Positions 32,711 through 41,802 of a stretch of 64,000 nt of DNA are shown piece after piece. A program made the translations under genes and the position numbers. Source of the stretch: Pollutimonas bauzanensis_A. Its GTDB lineage: Bacteria; Pseudomonadota; Gammaproteobacteria; Burkholderiales; Burkholderiaceae_B. The DNA lies in contig NZ_JBEBUX010000005.1 of assembly GCF_040393045.1 (NCBI RefSeq), positions 1 through 64,000 of the forward strand. The letters run 5' to 3'. The first letter of the stretch is position 1; every line of letters starts with the position of its first letter. Under the pieces are notes generated by a model. That model had not been told where the DNA came from. It worked only from the letters and a program-made list of their open reading frames with translations, and made no database searches.

Positions 32711-33581
32711 CAAGCCAGACAAGGACCACACATCCAAGAGCAATGCGATACCAGGCAAAAGGCCGGTACGTGCGCTTGGACACAAAACTGAGCACTGCCC
32801 GTACAACCAGAAGCGCGCTGAAAAAAGCGGCCGCGAAACCGATGACTATGGCTTCGGTCTGGGCGCCGGATAACGCGCCGCTATTACGATACAGGTCGTA
32901 TACAGTCGCTGCCAACATAGTCGGCATAGCCAGAAAAAACGAAAATTCCGTAGCGGTTTTTCGTTGAATTCCCGCCACCATCCCGCTGATAATGGTAGCC
33001 CCGGAACGCGAGGTGCCTGGCACCATCGCCAGACATTGCGCAAACCCGACCACCAGCGCCTGCTTCCAGGTAATCTGTTCGAGCGTCAAGGCAGTCGCGT
33101 TTTGCGACGCCATGCTGTCGTCGCCTTGCGCCGCCGCCAAGTTAGCCGCACCGTGCTTGGCATATTGCGGCTTTCGCTCTACCCATAGCATGATCAAGCC
33201 CCCCACAATCAGGGTAACGACGAAAACGCCAGGATTATGAAAAAGCATCTTGATGTATTTGATCGCCAAGGCGCCAATAACGGCGGCCGGCAAAAAGGCA
33301 ATGATCAGGTTGCGTGTAAACAAGACCTCGCTGCGTTGGCCGGTCAGAGTGCCATGTATCAGTTGCCACAAGCGTGCACGAAAGATCCAGATGACGGCCA
33401 TGATGGAACCGAACTGGATAACGACTTCAAACACTTTGTCGTCGCCGGAAGAAAAGTTCATCCAGTCGCCTATCAGCAACAAATGGGCTGTACTGGATAC
33501 AGGGATGAATTCGGTGAAACCTTCTATCAGGCCCAGAAACAGGGCTTTAAGCAAAAACCAGGTACTTTCAGTCATACTCAC
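32700..33581 (-). CDS. uppP: Undecaprenyl-diphosphate phosphatase
   Basis: A 293-residue integral membrane enzyme that dephosphorylates undecaprenyl diphosphate to recycle the lipid carrier for peptidoglycan and other envelope polymers. Catalytic-region motifs are LGLIEGFTEFIPVSSTAHLL near the N-terminus and QCLAMVPGTSRSGATIISGM in the middle, followed by KTATEFSFFLAMPTMLAATV. Length is slightly above the usual 270, from an insertion around residue 140. Its start overlaps the stop of the upstream TerC-CBS gene by 14 nt. Confidence 0.97.
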   Translation of the reverse strand: MSMTESTWFLLKALFLGLIEGFTEFIPVSSTAHLLLIGDWMNFSSGDDKVFEVVIQFGSIMAVIWIFRARLWQLIHGTLTGQRSEVLFTRNLIIAFLPAAVIGALAIKYIKMLFHNPGVFVVTLIVGGLIMLWVERKPQYAKHGAANLAAAQGDDSMASQNATALTLEQITWKQALVVGFAQCLAMVPGTSRSGATIISGMVAGIQRKTATEFSFFLAMPTMLAATVYDLYRNSGALSGAQTEAIVIGFAAAFFSALLVVRAVLSFVSKRTYRPFAWYRIALGCVVLVWLVMR

Positions 33582-35151
33582 TCGCGTCGTTGATATCTTC
33601 GTTCGGATGGTAGGTGCGCTCGATTTGTACCGACGCTATGCGGCGGCCATCCAAGCGCAACACCGTGAATGTAAAAGTGGCGTGCGCCTGCTTGAGTTCG
33701 CAACTGTCGCCTGCCTTCGGCAGATGTCCGAACCGCTCAAGCAAGTAGCCAGCCAGTGTCGAATAACCTTCCTCGTCGTCCACCAAATCGTCTGTATTCA
33801 GAAGCAGTTCAAGATGGTGCAAATCGGCCGCGCCGTCGACCCGCCAGCGATTGTCATTTTCAATAACAATATCGGGCGTTTCGTCTTCATCGGGGAACTC
33901 ACCGGCAATCGCTTCGAATACGTCGATAGGCGTGACCACGCCCTGAATGGCGCCAAACTCGTCTGTCACCAACACCAATTGCCCGCGTGAACGCTTGAGC
34001 GTGTCCATCAGGCGCAGCACCCCTATGGACTCATGCACGATGATGGGATCGCGCAGTCGCGACAGCCTGATGCTGCCTTGAGTAATCAGATCGGCAATCA
34101 TTTCCTTGGCGCGGCCGATACCGATGACTTCATCCAGCGAACCGCGGCAAACGGGGAAGAAACTGTGCGGCGCCTTGGCGATCTGCTCGCGCAACTCGCT
34201 GGGGTCGTCGTCCAGATCCAGCCAGGACACATCAGTGCGCGGTGTCATGATGGAATTGATGGATCGGTCGGCCAGGGTAAGCACGCCGCTGACCATATAG
34301 CGCTCTTCATCCCCGAACACTTGGGCAGGGGCCTCGCTATCCTGCTGCGGATGCTCGGGGCCCATTAGTGGACGCTTGCCCAGCATGCGCAGCACACCTT
34401 CGGCAGTCCGCTCGCGCAGTGGCCGCCTGGTGTCCACCTTCCGCATGTTGCGCCTGGCCACCTGGTTAAGCATTTCGATTGCGACGGAAAAGGCAATCGC
34501 GGCATAAAGATAGCCCTTGGGAATGGGGAATCCAAAGCCTTCCGCCAACAGCGAAAAACCAATGGTCAACAAAAAGCCCAGACATAGGATAACCACGGTC
34601 GGATGGGCATTCACAAAGCGCGTCAATGGCTTGGAAGCCACCAGCATAATGCCGATGGCGATAGTCACGGCCAACATCATGATGGCCAAGTGGTCGACCA
34701 TACCGACTGCCGTAATTACCGCGTCAATCGAAAACACAGCGTCAAGAATAACGATTTGCGTAACGATGACCCAGAAACTGGCATGCATGCGCGAACCGGA
34801 AGCATGAGCAATCCGCCCTTCTACACGCTCGTGCAGCTCGAGCGTTCCCTTGAAGAGCAGGAAGAAGCCGCCCACGATAAGAATCAGGTCCCGTCCGGAA
34901 AAGCTCAGGGGGCCAAGGAAAAACAGCGGATCGGTGAGCTTGATCAGCCATGACATGACTGACAGCAGCGCCAGCCGCATCAGCAATGCCAATGACAGCC
35001 CTATCACGCGCGCCCGGTCGCGTAAGGCCGGCGGCAGTTTCTCTACCAGAATGGCAATGAAAATCAGATTGTCTATACCCAGCACAATCTCGAGAATGAC
35101 CAAGGTCAGCAGGCCGACCCAAGCGGATGGGTCCAGCATCCATTCCATCAA
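33568..35151 (-). CDS. TerC family membrane protein fused to CBS and CorC/HlyC domains
   Basis: A 527-residue protein like E. coli YoaE or YegH. The N-terminal TerC domain (to about residue 235) has about seven membrane helices, starting LLTLVILEIVLGIDNLIFIA and with VFSIDAVITAVGMVDHLAIM, which carry the conserved acidic residues. A CBS pair follows (about 295 to 415), with SGVLTLADRSINSIMTPRTD and QLVLVTDEFGAIQGVVTPID. The C-terminal CorC_HlyC domain (about 440 to 515) has RWRVDGAADLHHLELLL. Such proteins are linked to metal ion export, possibly to metalate exported proteins. Two ATGs, at 35151 and 35148, compete for the start. Confidence 0.93.
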   Translation of the reverse strand: MMEWMLDPSAWVGLLTLVILEIVLGIDNLIFIAILVEKLPPALRDRARVIGLSLALLMRLALLSVMSWLIKLTDPLFFLGPLSFSGRDLILIVGGFFLLFKGTLELHERVEGRIAHASGSRMHASFWVIVTQIVILDAVFSIDAVITAVGMVDHLAIMMLAVTIAIGIMLVASKPLTRFVNAHPTVVILCLGFLLTIGFSLLAEGFGFPIPKGYLYAAIAFSVAIEMLNQVARRNMRKVDTRRPLRERTAEGVLRMLGKRPLMGPEHPQQDSEAPAQVFGDEERYMVSGVLTLADRSINSIMTPRTDVSWLDLDDDPSELREQIAKAPHSFFPVCRGSLDEVIGIGRAKEMIADLITQGSIRLSRLRDPIIVHESIGVLRLMDTLKRSRGQLVLVTDEFGAIQGVVTPIDVFEAIAGEFPDEDETPDIVIENDNRWRVDGAADLHHLELLLNTDDLVDDEEGYSTLAGYLLERFGHLPKAGDSCELKQAHATFTFTVLRLDGRRIASVQIERTYHPNEDINDASEYD

Positions 35152-35225
35152 GAAACTCCGAAAGACAAGCAGCTACGCTAAAAACTAAGCCGGGTGCGTG
35201 TGGCGCATCCGGCCTAGCGTGGCGA

Positions 35226-36017
35226 TCAGTCCTGCAGATGGCCCAGCATTTGGGTAAAGATCTTGGGGGTGGCTGCCAGAACACTACCGCTTTGCATCCA
35301 GCCCTGTTCGCCGTCGAAATCGGCAATCAGGCCGCCCGCTTCGAGTATAAGCAATCCGCCCGCGGCCAGATCCCATGGCTTGAGATTGACGCCGCAGTAG
35401 CCATCGATACGTCCCGATGCCACGTACGCCAGGTCAAGGACGGTTGAACCAAGCCGGCGCGCTGCAGCGCACTCGGATAGCATGCTGGAAAAGCGCGTGT
35501 TTGCCGCCACCGCGCTTGCCGAACCGGGAACGTGCGCCCCCAGCAAGGCATCGTGATAGCGCGTCTGGCCCGACACGCGAACGCGCCGGTCATTCATGAA
35601 CGCGCCGCCGCCGCGCGTAGCGGTAAACAGTTCATTGCGGGACGGATCATAGATAACGGCCTGGGTGACCTGACCACGCTGCGCCAGCGCAATTGACACA
35701 GCGTAGATAGGCAAGCCGTGTATAAAATTGGTAGTGCCGTCCAGAGGGTCGATAATCCATTGAAAATCGGCCTGGGCATCCAGCTTTTGCCCCGCCGCCA
35801 GGTGCGTGCCGGACTCTTCACCCAGGAAACCATGGTCCGGGTAAGCAGTGCGTAAAATATCGATTATGGCTTCTTCAGCGGCATGATCCACTTCCGTGAC
35901 ATAATCCTTGGGCCCTTTGCGTGCCACTTGCAGGCGTTCCAAGTCGAGACTGGCTCGGTTGATAATGGCGCCAGCACGGCGTGCCGCCTTGATGGCGGTA
36001 TTGAGCATCGGGTGCAT
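35226..36017 (-). CDS. suhB: Inositol-1-monophosphatase family protein
   Basis: A 263-residue magnesium-dependent phosphatase. Metal-binding motifs are HGFLGEESGTH, WIIDPLDGTTNFIHGLP and KPWDLAAGGLLILEAGG. SuhB acts on inositol phosphates in vitro and in E. coli is also a factor in ribosomal RNA transcription antitermination. It is divergent from trmJ with 107 bp between the starts, an arrangement common in beta- and gammaproteobacteria. Confidence 0.96.
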   Translation of the reverse strand: MHPMLNTAIKAARRAGAIINRASLDLERLQVARKGPKDYVTEVDHAAEEAIIDILRTAYPDHGFLGEESGTHLAAGQKLDAQADFQWIIDPLDGTTNFIHGLPIYAVSIALAQRGQVTQAVIYDPSRNELFTATRGGGAFMNDRRVRVSGQTRYHDALLGAHVPGSASAVAANTRFSSMLSECAAARRLGSTVLDLAYVASGRIDGYCGVNLKPWDLAAGGLLILEAGGLIADFDGEQGWMQSGSVLAATPKIFTQMLGHLQD

Positions 36018-36124
36018 AAAATTCCGTAGTAAACAAAAAAACTGTCAGTGCCTGGCAAAGCCAAATTCGACCGCCTTCATAGGCAAAAAATCAGGCAATA
36101 AACATAAGATTCCCGCTATTTTAA

Positions 36125-36919
36125 ATGACTCAGACATTTTCCTCAGAAATGATCAATGCTTTCCCCCGCGTTCGGTTCATTATGGTGCGCCCCAGCCATC
36201 CCGGAAATGTAGGTGCGGCCGCCCGCGCCATCAAAACCATGGGGTTTCAAGACCTGTGTCTGGTCGCCCCCCGATTCCCTGATGTGCAGGACCTGCCGGA
36301 GGCGCAATCACTGGCCAGCGGTGCGACCGATGTCCTGGCTGCGGTAAGTATCGTACCAACATTGGAAGAGGCCCTGGCTTCTGTCACGATGGCATTCGCC
36401 CTGACAGCCCGTGCCCGTATGATAGGCCCTCCGCCCTGCGATATTCGCGAAGCAGCCAATATCAGTTGCAACCATCTTCAACAAACGCGTAATAAAGTTG
36501 CTATTGTGCTGGGGACAGAACGCTCGGGGTTGACCAACGACGACATCGCATTGTGCCAACGCATTTGCCATATTCCGGCGAATCCGGAATATAGTTCGTT
36601 GAATGTCGCGCAAGCACTGCAACTGGCGGCGTGGGAACTGCGTTACGCGCTTGCCAGTGCCGCATCGCTGCCATTGCTGCCAAGCACCGAGGGCCAACCG
36701 GAAACCGGCGACGAACCCGCCCCAAGCGAGAAAGTGCAGGCGCTGATGGTCCACTGGGAACAAGCCTTGATAGAAGTCGGCTTCCTGGATCCGGAACACC
36801 CCAAAAAATTGATGCCGCGCATGCGCCACCTATTTGGCCGCAATGCGCTCACCCGGGATGAGGTGGATATGTTGCGCGGCTTGTGCACCGCCATGATCAA
36901 GACAGCCAAGAACCGTTAA
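36125..36919 (+). CDS. trmJ: tRNA (cytidine/uridine-2'-O-)-methyltransferase TrmJ
   Basis: A 264-residue SPOUT-class methyltransferase modifying the ribose of nucleotide 32 in tRNA anticodon loops. The three SpoU motifs are visible: FIMVRPSHPGNVGAAARAIK, VAIVLGTERSGLTNDDI and CHIPANPEYSSLNVAQALQL. The C-terminal extension (about residues 175 to 264) is the TrmJ-specific tail. It is divergent from suhB and convergent with the CoA-transferase pair. Confidence 0.95.
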   Translation: MTQTFSSEMINAFPRVRFIMVRPSHPGNVGAAARAIKTMGFQDLCLVAPRFPDVQDLPEAQSLASGATDVLAAVSIVPTLEEALASVTMAFALTARARMIGPPPCDIREAANISCNHLQQTRNKVAIVLGTERSGLTNDDIALCQRICHIPANPEYSSLNVAQALQLAAWELRYALASAASLPLLPSTEGQPETGDEPAPSEKVQALMVHWEQALIEVGFLDPEHPKKLMPRMRHLFGRNALTRDEVDMLRGLCTAMIKTAKNR

Positions 36920-36925
36920 CCGCAA

Positions 36926-36966
36926 CGGGCCAGGCCTTGCACGCAAGCGCGCCAAGGCCTGGCCCG
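36926..36966. terminator. Large GC-rich hairpin between convergent genes
   Basis: CGGGCCAGGCCTT (36926-36938) is followed after 15 nt by its exact complement AAGGCCTGGCCCG (36954-36966). It starts 7 bp after the trmJ stop and ends 8 bp before the stop of the convergent CoA-transferase gene. No T-run follows on either strand, so it is a candidate bidirectional terminator or RNA-end stabiliser rather than a classical intrinsic terminator. Confidence 0.5.
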
Positions 36967-36974
36967 GTACCAAT

Positions 36975-37613
36975 TTAGCCAGCCACCAGCTCCAGCCCTG
37001 TCAGGCGAGACAGCTCTTCAATACCGGCGCCGGACATATCGTCAATCAGCACCACCTGCCCGTCCTTAATGTCGAAGACCGCCAGATCGGTATACACGCG
37101 CGACACGCAGCCAATACCCGTCAGCGGATATGTGCAGCGCTCCACTAACTTGCTTTGCCCATCGCGAGTCAGCAGTTCCATCAATACGTACACCGACTTG
37201 GCGCCCGTAGCCAAGTCCATCGCGCCACCGACTGCTGGAATGTCATCGGGGCCGCCCGTGTGCCAATTGGCCAGATCGCCGGTGCGCGACACCTGAAATG
37301 CCCCCAGCACGCAGATATCCAGGTGGCCGCCACGCATCATGGCAAAGGAATCGGCATGATGAAAGTAAGCGCCCCCTGCAAGCAAGGTAACAGGTTGTTT
37401 GCCGGCATTGATCAGGTCTGGATCTTCCTTGCCTGGTTCGGGAGCCGGCCCCATGCCGATAACGCCATTTTCGCTATGCAACATGATCTCGCGATCGGCA
37501 GGCAGATAATTGCCAACTTTCGTCGGCAAGCCAATGCCGAGATTGACGACGCTGCCCTCGGGGATATCCCGGGCCACGCGGGCAGCCATTTGGTCTCGAT
37601 TCAAACGATTCAT
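36975..37613 (-). CDS. 3-oxoacid/3-oxoadipate CoA-transferase subunit B (PcaJ/ScoB-like)
   Basis: A 212-residue subunit of a two-component class I CoA-transferase. The catalytic glutamate lies in HSENGVIGMGPAP. VVNLGIGLPTKVGNYLP near the N-terminus and GGHLDICVLGAFQVSRTGDL are family signatures. The ATG at 37613 overlaps the stop of subunit A by 4 nt; the frame extends to 37670 but would run far into subunit A. The enzyme moves CoA from succinyl-CoA to 3-oxoadipate or acetoacetate. Other beta-ketoadipate genes are not in the window, so the substrate is open. Confidence 0.92.
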   Translation of the reverse strand: MNRLNRDQMAARVARDIPEGSVVNLGIGLPTKVGNYLPADREIMLHSENGVIGMGPAPEPGKEDPDLINAGKQPVTLLAGGAYFHHADSFAMMRGGHLDICVLGAFQVSRTGDLANWHTGGPDDIPAVGGAMDLATGAKSVYVLMELLTRDGQSKLVERCTYPLTGIGCVSRVYTDLAVFDIKDGQVVLIDDMSGAGIEELSRLTGLELVAG

Positions 37614-38281
37614 TTTTCCGCTCCCACGGCCACTACACGTTGTACGAAAAGGCCAGGCGTCACAATGCATTCTGGATCCAGCGCGCCTAGTTCAACGATC
37701 TGCTCAACTTGCGCGATGGCGACGCGCGAAGCCGTCGCCATGATGGGGCCGAAATTTCGCGCTGTCTTGCGATAAACCAGATTGCCCCAGCGATCGGCGC
37801 TCAGGGCTTTGATCAAGGCATAGTCCGCCTCTATGGGATATTCAAGAACATAGTCGCGGCCGTTGATGTTGCGCTGCTCTTTGCCCTCGGCCAGAAGCGT
37901 ACCCGCCCCGGTCGGCGTGAAGAACCCGCCGATACCCGCGCCACCGGCACGTATGCGCTCAGCCAGATTGCCTTGAGGAACCAGTTCCAGCTCGACCTTG
38001 CCTGCGCGATACAACGCATCGAACACATGGGAGTCGGCTTGCCGGGGAAACGAGCAAATAATCTTTCGCACCTGCCCGGCGGCTAATAGTGCAGCCAAAC
38101 CGGTATCGCCGTTCCCGGCGTTGTTGTTGATGATGACCAGGTCTTTCGCCCCTTGGTCAAGCAGCGCATCGATTAATTCTTTGGGTTGACCGGCCAGCCC
38201 GAAACCACCCACCATAATGGAAGCACCGTCGGGCACATCAGACAATGCTTCACGCAAACTATTAAAAATCTTGGAAATCAT
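37610..38281 (-). CDS. 3-oxoacid/3-oxoadipate CoA-transferase subunit A (PcaI/ScoA-like)
   Basis: A 223-residue subunit. The glycine-rich CoA-binding motif GASIMVGGFGLAGQPKELID is near residue 20. VIINNNAGNGDTGLAALL and LELVPQGNLAERIRAGGAG follow, as does GTLLAEGKEQRNINGRDY. From general knowledge of the families, the sequence resembles PcaI of Bordetella and relatives more than mammalian-type enzymes. It is separated from the upstream Bug gene by an intrinsic terminator, so expression of the transferase pair may depend on readthrough or on a promoter near 38290. Confidence 0.92.
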   Translation of the reverse strand: MISKIFNSLREALSDVPDGASIMVGGFGLAGQPKELIDALLDQGAKDLVIINNNAGNGDTGLAALLAAGQVRKIICSFPRQADSHVFDALYRAGKVELELVPQGNLAERIRAGGAGIGGFFTPTGAGTLLAEGKEQRNINGRDYVLEYPIEADYALIKALSADRWGNLVYRKTARNFGPIMATASRVAIAQVEQIVELGALDPECIVTPGLFVQRVVAVGAEK

Positions 38282-38321
38282 GCAGTGTCCATTTCCTTAA
38301 ACATTACAAAACGCGCCATTG

Positions 38322-38345
38322 AAAAGGCCGGCCAAGAGGCCGGCC
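38322..38345 (-). terminator. Rho-independent terminator after the Bug gene
   Basis: On the minus strand GGCCGGCC, TCTT and GGCCGGCC form an 8-bp GC-only stem with a 4-nt loop, followed by TTTTC. It lies about 58 bp beyond the stop of the Bug gene at 38403 and 40 bp before the CoA-transferase start. It probably limits co-transcription of the two. Confidence 0.75.
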
Positions 38346-38402
38346 CAGGCTGTGAGCAGCTACTTACTACGGCTGCAATGCCGAACTATGCAAGCCCGCG
38401 CC

Positions 38403-39395
38403 TTAATCTACTGTCGCGCCGGAAGCCTTAACGACTTTGGCCCAGCCATCGACTTCAGCCTTGATGAAGTCACCGAATTCGGCTGGCGTTGTCTTGGCCG
38501 GCACTGCGCCCAGATCAGCCAGGCGTGCCTGGACATCAGGCTTGGCCAACGCGGTCTGGATGATACCGTTCAGTTTGTTCACGATATCGTCAGGCGTACC
38601 TTTAGGGGCAATGATGCCGAACCATGACGATACGTCATACGTCGGGAAGCCTGATTCCTGCATGGTGGGCAGATCAGGAGCCGTGCTGGAACGATCGGCT
38701 GTCGTGACTGCCAAGGCGCGTAACTTGCCGGCTTCCACATGAGGCCAAGCCGATGGCATGTTGTCGAACATGTAGTCGACTTGGCCGCCGATCAGGTCGG
38801 TAATGGCAGGCGAGCTGCCTTTGTAAGGAATATGCGCTGCATCGATATCCGCCAATTGCTTGAACAATTCCCCAGCCATGTGGATGGAGGTGCCGCTACC
38901 GGACGAAGCAAAGTTCAGCTTGCCTGGGTTGGCCTTGGCGTACTCGACCAATTCCTTCACTGACTTGACAGGTACCTTGGGATTGACCACCAGCACATTG
39001 GGCACTTTCACGCCCAATGAAATGGGTGCGAAATCCTCGACCAGATCAAAGCGCAAGTTCTTGTAAAGGGTTTGGTTAATGGCGCTGGTAACAGCTACCA
39101 TGTATAGCGTATAGCCATCCGGCTTGGCGCGCGACACCATTTCCGTCGCGATATTGCTGCCTGCACCAGGACGATTTTCGACTACAACCGGTTGCCCAAG
39201 CGCGTCGCCAATTTCTTTGCCTAATATACGGGCTATGACGTCGGTCGTGCCGCCAGCGGAGAAACCAACGATCAGACGGACCGCGTGGTCAGGGTAGGCG
39301 GCCGAGGCGCTGCTTGCGAAGCCAAGCGAGCCGGCAACCAGCAAGCTAGCGGCAATAGCCTTGGCGCTAAAGGTAAATTTGGAACGAATTGACAC
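38403..39395 (-). CDS. Bug/TctC substrate-binding protein, GTG start
   Basis: A 330-residue periplasmic receptor. It begins at a GTG (39395) preceded by a strong GGAGG; the open frame upstream to 39494 runs through the divergent promoter and is rejected. The signal peptide has AKAIAASLLVAGSLGFASSASA. The mature protein has YPDHAVRLIVGFSAGGTTD, RAKPDGYTLYMVAVTSAI and AAHIPYKGSSPAITDLIGGQ. It is divergent from an IclR gene with 102 bp between starts and lies upstream of the CoA-transferase pair, suggesting a transported aromatic-derived or oxo acid. Confidence 0.94.
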   Translation of the reverse strand: MSIRSKFTFSAKAIAASLLVAGSLGFASSASAAYPDHAVRLIVGFSAGGTTDVIARILGKEIGDALGQPVVVENRPGAGSNIATEMVSRAKPDGYTLYMVAVTSAINQTLYKNLRFDLVEDFAPISLGVKVPNVLVVNPKVPVKSVKELVEYAKANPGKLNFASSGSGTSIHMAGELFKQLADIDAAHIPYKGSSPAITDLIGGQVDYMFDNMPSAWPHVEAGKLRALAVTTADRSSTAPDLPTMQESGFPTYDVSSWFGIIAPKGTPDDIVNKLNGIIQTALAKPDVQARLADLGAVPAKTTPAEFGDFIKAEVDGWAKVVKASGATVD

Positions 39396-39497
39396 TATGT
39401 CCTCCAGGATTTTAAGTGTCCAACACATGGACACCCCTATAATAACCAAAGCATTTTCCGATACAACGCGACTTTCGCCAACACAAGCGTACATACC
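39396..39497. promoter_or_regulatory. Divergent Bug/IclR promoter with inverted GTGTCC/GGACAC sites
   Basis: GTGTCC (39416-39421) and GGACAC (39429-39434) form a perfect 6-bp inverted repeat with a 7-bp spacer. The half-site recurs as TGGACAC at 39499-39505, over the IclR start codon. A consensus TATAAT (39438-39443) directly follows the inverted pair in the IclR orientation. Arrangement and position fit an operator for the IclR regulator at 39498, controlling itself and the Bug gene. Confidence 0.55.
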
Positions 39498-40265
39498 GTG
39501 GACACTTTAGAAACTGACAACGCAGGTTCAGGCCCCAGAACCCTAAGGCGCGGCCTGCAGGTTTTGCGCACATTACAAGACAATCCCGATACTGGCTTAA
39601 GCGTTACCGACTTGGCACGAATGACGGGTTTGCAGCGCCCCACCATTTATCGGCTGCTGGCGGCCCTGGTCGAGGGCGGCTTCGCCAAGACAGTAAGCGG
39701 GACCAAACGCTTCATGGCCAATGAAAGCGCCATACTGCCCAATATCGAGCAAGACCCGCGCATAGAGCTCGCTTTTCCGGTTCTGCAAAGGCTCGCAACC
39801 CTTACCGGGGACGCCGTCTTCCTGGTAGTGCGCGATGGGCATGAATCGGTCAGTTTATGGCGCGAAATCGGTGCATACCCTGTGCAAATATTGGCCACCT
39901 TCGCTGGAAAACGCCAGCCCCTGGGCGTGGGATCGGGCGGTATGGCCTTGCTGGCCAAGCTCAGCGATGAAACAGTAGAAGAAATCATCGCCAGCAACAG
40001 CAATCGAATCGAACAGTATGGCGGCATGACCACACGAGAAATGCGGCAACTGGTGCTCAACACGCGTACACGCGGTTATTCGGTCGTTGGAAATTATGCG
40101 GTACGCGGCGCGCTAGGAGTCGGCTGCGCCTTATGCGATGCCAAAAAAAATCCCTATCTTGCGATTAGCGTTACCGCCATTACCGACCGCATGCCCGCCA
40201 GCCGGCAACGAGAAATAGCCCTTCTTATACAAGATGGGCTAAAAACCATTGCCGATAGAATCTAG
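39498..40265 (+). CDS. IclR family transcriptional regulator, GTG start
   Basis: A 255-residue IclR regulator. The helix-turn-helix has LSVTDLARMTGLQRPTIYRL. The effector domain has GDAVFLVVRDGHESVSLWRE, GSGGMALLAKLSDETVEEII and GALGVGCALCDAKKNPYLAI. The only start near the domain is GTG at 39498. It is divergent from a Bug gene, and its last 4 nt overlap the stop of the convergent M81 hydrolase gene. It probably controls the Bug and CoA-transferase genes, perhaps also the M81/Bug pair to its right. Confidence 0.93.
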   Translation: MDTLETDNAGSGPRTLRRGLQVLRTLQDNPDTGLSVTDLARMTGLQRPTIYRLLAALVEGGFAKTVSGTKRFMANESAILPNIEQDPRIELAFPVLQRLATLTGDAVFLVVRDGHESVSLWREIGAYPVQILATFAGKRQPLGVGSGGMALLAKLSDETVEEIIASNSNRIEQYGGMTTREMRQLVLNTRTRGYSVVGNYAVRGALGVGCALCDAKKNPYLAISVTAITDRMPASRQREIALLIQDGLKTIADRI

Positions 40266-41779
40266 ACTATCGCTTCACTGTCGGATAGCTGCGCTTCACC
40301 ATCCAGCGGATAAATAGGACGACTCAAATTCCTGAACGGGAATAAGGCGTAGTCGGAGCTGCATACGCCAGGTCCACCAACCAGCACCACATGCCTGGCC
40401 AATGGACCGAACCCCGCCCGGAAATGTTGACGAGACTTGATCAAGACATATTTCTTGGCGGCCGGATCAACGCCTGCATGCGTGAAAACGCCAGTATCGT
40501 AAGGTTCTTGCGGCTTTTCAGAAACAAAGATCAGCACTCCTTCGGACTCAAGCACGGCGGTACGGCCCAGGCTCAGCAACATGCCGGTAAACATAGGCCC
40601 GGTTACCCGATAGTTGCCATCGGTAATATTCACCACCTTGCCCGTCACCCTCAAGGGCTCGCCGGCAAGGTCAAGCGCCGGCATATCTGTTTTTCCGCCC
40701 AGATCAAGCGTGACGTCAGCACCGATTCCCGCTTGTATCATTTGCTCGACCGCAGCCGGATCCCATATCGGACCAGCCACGACATCCTCGAGCCCTTGTT
40801 CTATTACCTCACGCAATACCGCCATGACGTCAGTCGTACCGCCAGCACCGCAATTGTCCCCGTGATCCACCAGCACTATTGGCCCTTCGGCAAGTTGCTT
40901 AGCCGCAGCAATTGAGTCTGCCAAAGGCTCTGTCGGAAAAATAAAATCGTCTCGGCGCGCCCAAGCCAGTTCGCTGAGTTCATCAAGCAAAAGCAAACCT
41001 TGCTCGCGCTTGCTTTTGTCTACGACAAGAACAATGGACAATCCCACATGAGGAATATCGGCTAATGGAAACCCGCCGAATACGGATGCGTTCAACACTT
41101 CGCCATTGGCCTCGGCCGCCATCGCCCTGTCCATGATGTCTTTCATAGGCTGCAGCGCTGGTGTCTGCCTGAGCATATGCGTAAGCATGGGCAAGCGGCG
41201 CCACAAGATGGTCGGCTCAACCTCTTTCTTTAATATGGCTTGCAATGTTCTGCCTGCGCGCTCTCCGGTCTGATAGACGTCAATATGCGGATAAGTGCAA
41301 TAACCGGTGATCACCGTGGCGTTATCGATCAAATCAGGGCTGAAATTGGCGTGGAAGTCCAACGCGACGATGACCGGAACTGATTCGGGCAAGATAGCCC
41401 GGATACGCTTGAGCAGCTCACCTTCGGCGTCCGGGTAGCCTTGCGCCACCATAGCGCCATGCAGATCCAGCAACACCGCATCACAGCCTTTTTTTACACA
41501 GGCCAGGATAGACTCAACAATCGATTCAAACGCTTCGCGAGTCACCGTGCCGCTAGGCACGGCATTGGCGACAATGGCGAAATCCACCTCGGCGCCCAGC
41601 TTGTCAGCAAGATCCAGATAAGCAGCCGCCGCGCTATTGGTATTTGCGCATGAATTGCGAGCTTCATCGCCATAGGCCGGGCCATTTTTGCCTGTGCCGC
41701 GACAAAACGATGCCAGTTCGGTGGGCAATGGAGAGAACGTATTGGTTTCATGGCGGACCAGCGCAACAACCACTTTCAT
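40262..41779 (-). CDS. M81 family metallohydrolase (MlrC-like)
   Basis: A 505-residue protein of the MlrC/DUF1485 family, related to a zinc enzyme of microcystin breakdown but found widely beside Bug and ABC importers. Likely metal ligands lie in MKVVVALVRHETNTFSPLP (His-Glu), DAVLLDLHGAMVAQGYPDAE, IVALDFHANFSPDLIDNA and YCTYPHIDVYQTGERAGRTL. The C-terminal part has a YDTGVFTHAGVDPAAKKYVL segment. It is transcribed after the Bug gene at 41803 (23-bp gap), so it probably hydrolyses an amide or peptide-like compound recognised by that receptor. Confidence 0.9.
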   Translation of the reverse strand: MKVVVALVRHETNTFSPLPTELASFCRGTGKNGPAYGDEARNSCANTNSAAAAYLDLADKLGAEVDFAIVANAVPSGTVTREAFESIVESILACVKKGCDAVLLDLHGAMVAQGYPDAEGELLKRIRAILPESVPVIVALDFHANFSPDLIDNATVITGYCTYPHIDVYQTGERAGRTLQAILKKEVEPTILWRRLPMLTHMLRQTPALQPMKDIMDRAMAAEANGEVLNASVFGGFPLADIPHVGLSIVLVVDKSKREQGLLLLDELSELAWARRDDFIFPTEPLADSIAAAKQLAEGPIVLVDHGDNCGAGGTTDVMAVLREVIEQGLEDVVAGPIWDPAAVEQMIQAGIGADVTLDLGGKTDMPALDLAGEPLRVTGKVVNITDGNYRVTGPMFTGMLLSLGRTAVLESEGVLIFVSEKPQEPYDTGVFTHAGVDPAAKKYVLIKSRQHFRAGFGPLARHVVLVGGPGVCSSDYALFPFRNLSRPIYPLDGEAQLSDSEAIV

Positions 41780-41802
41780 AGAAATTCCTGATTATCCTGA
41801 GA

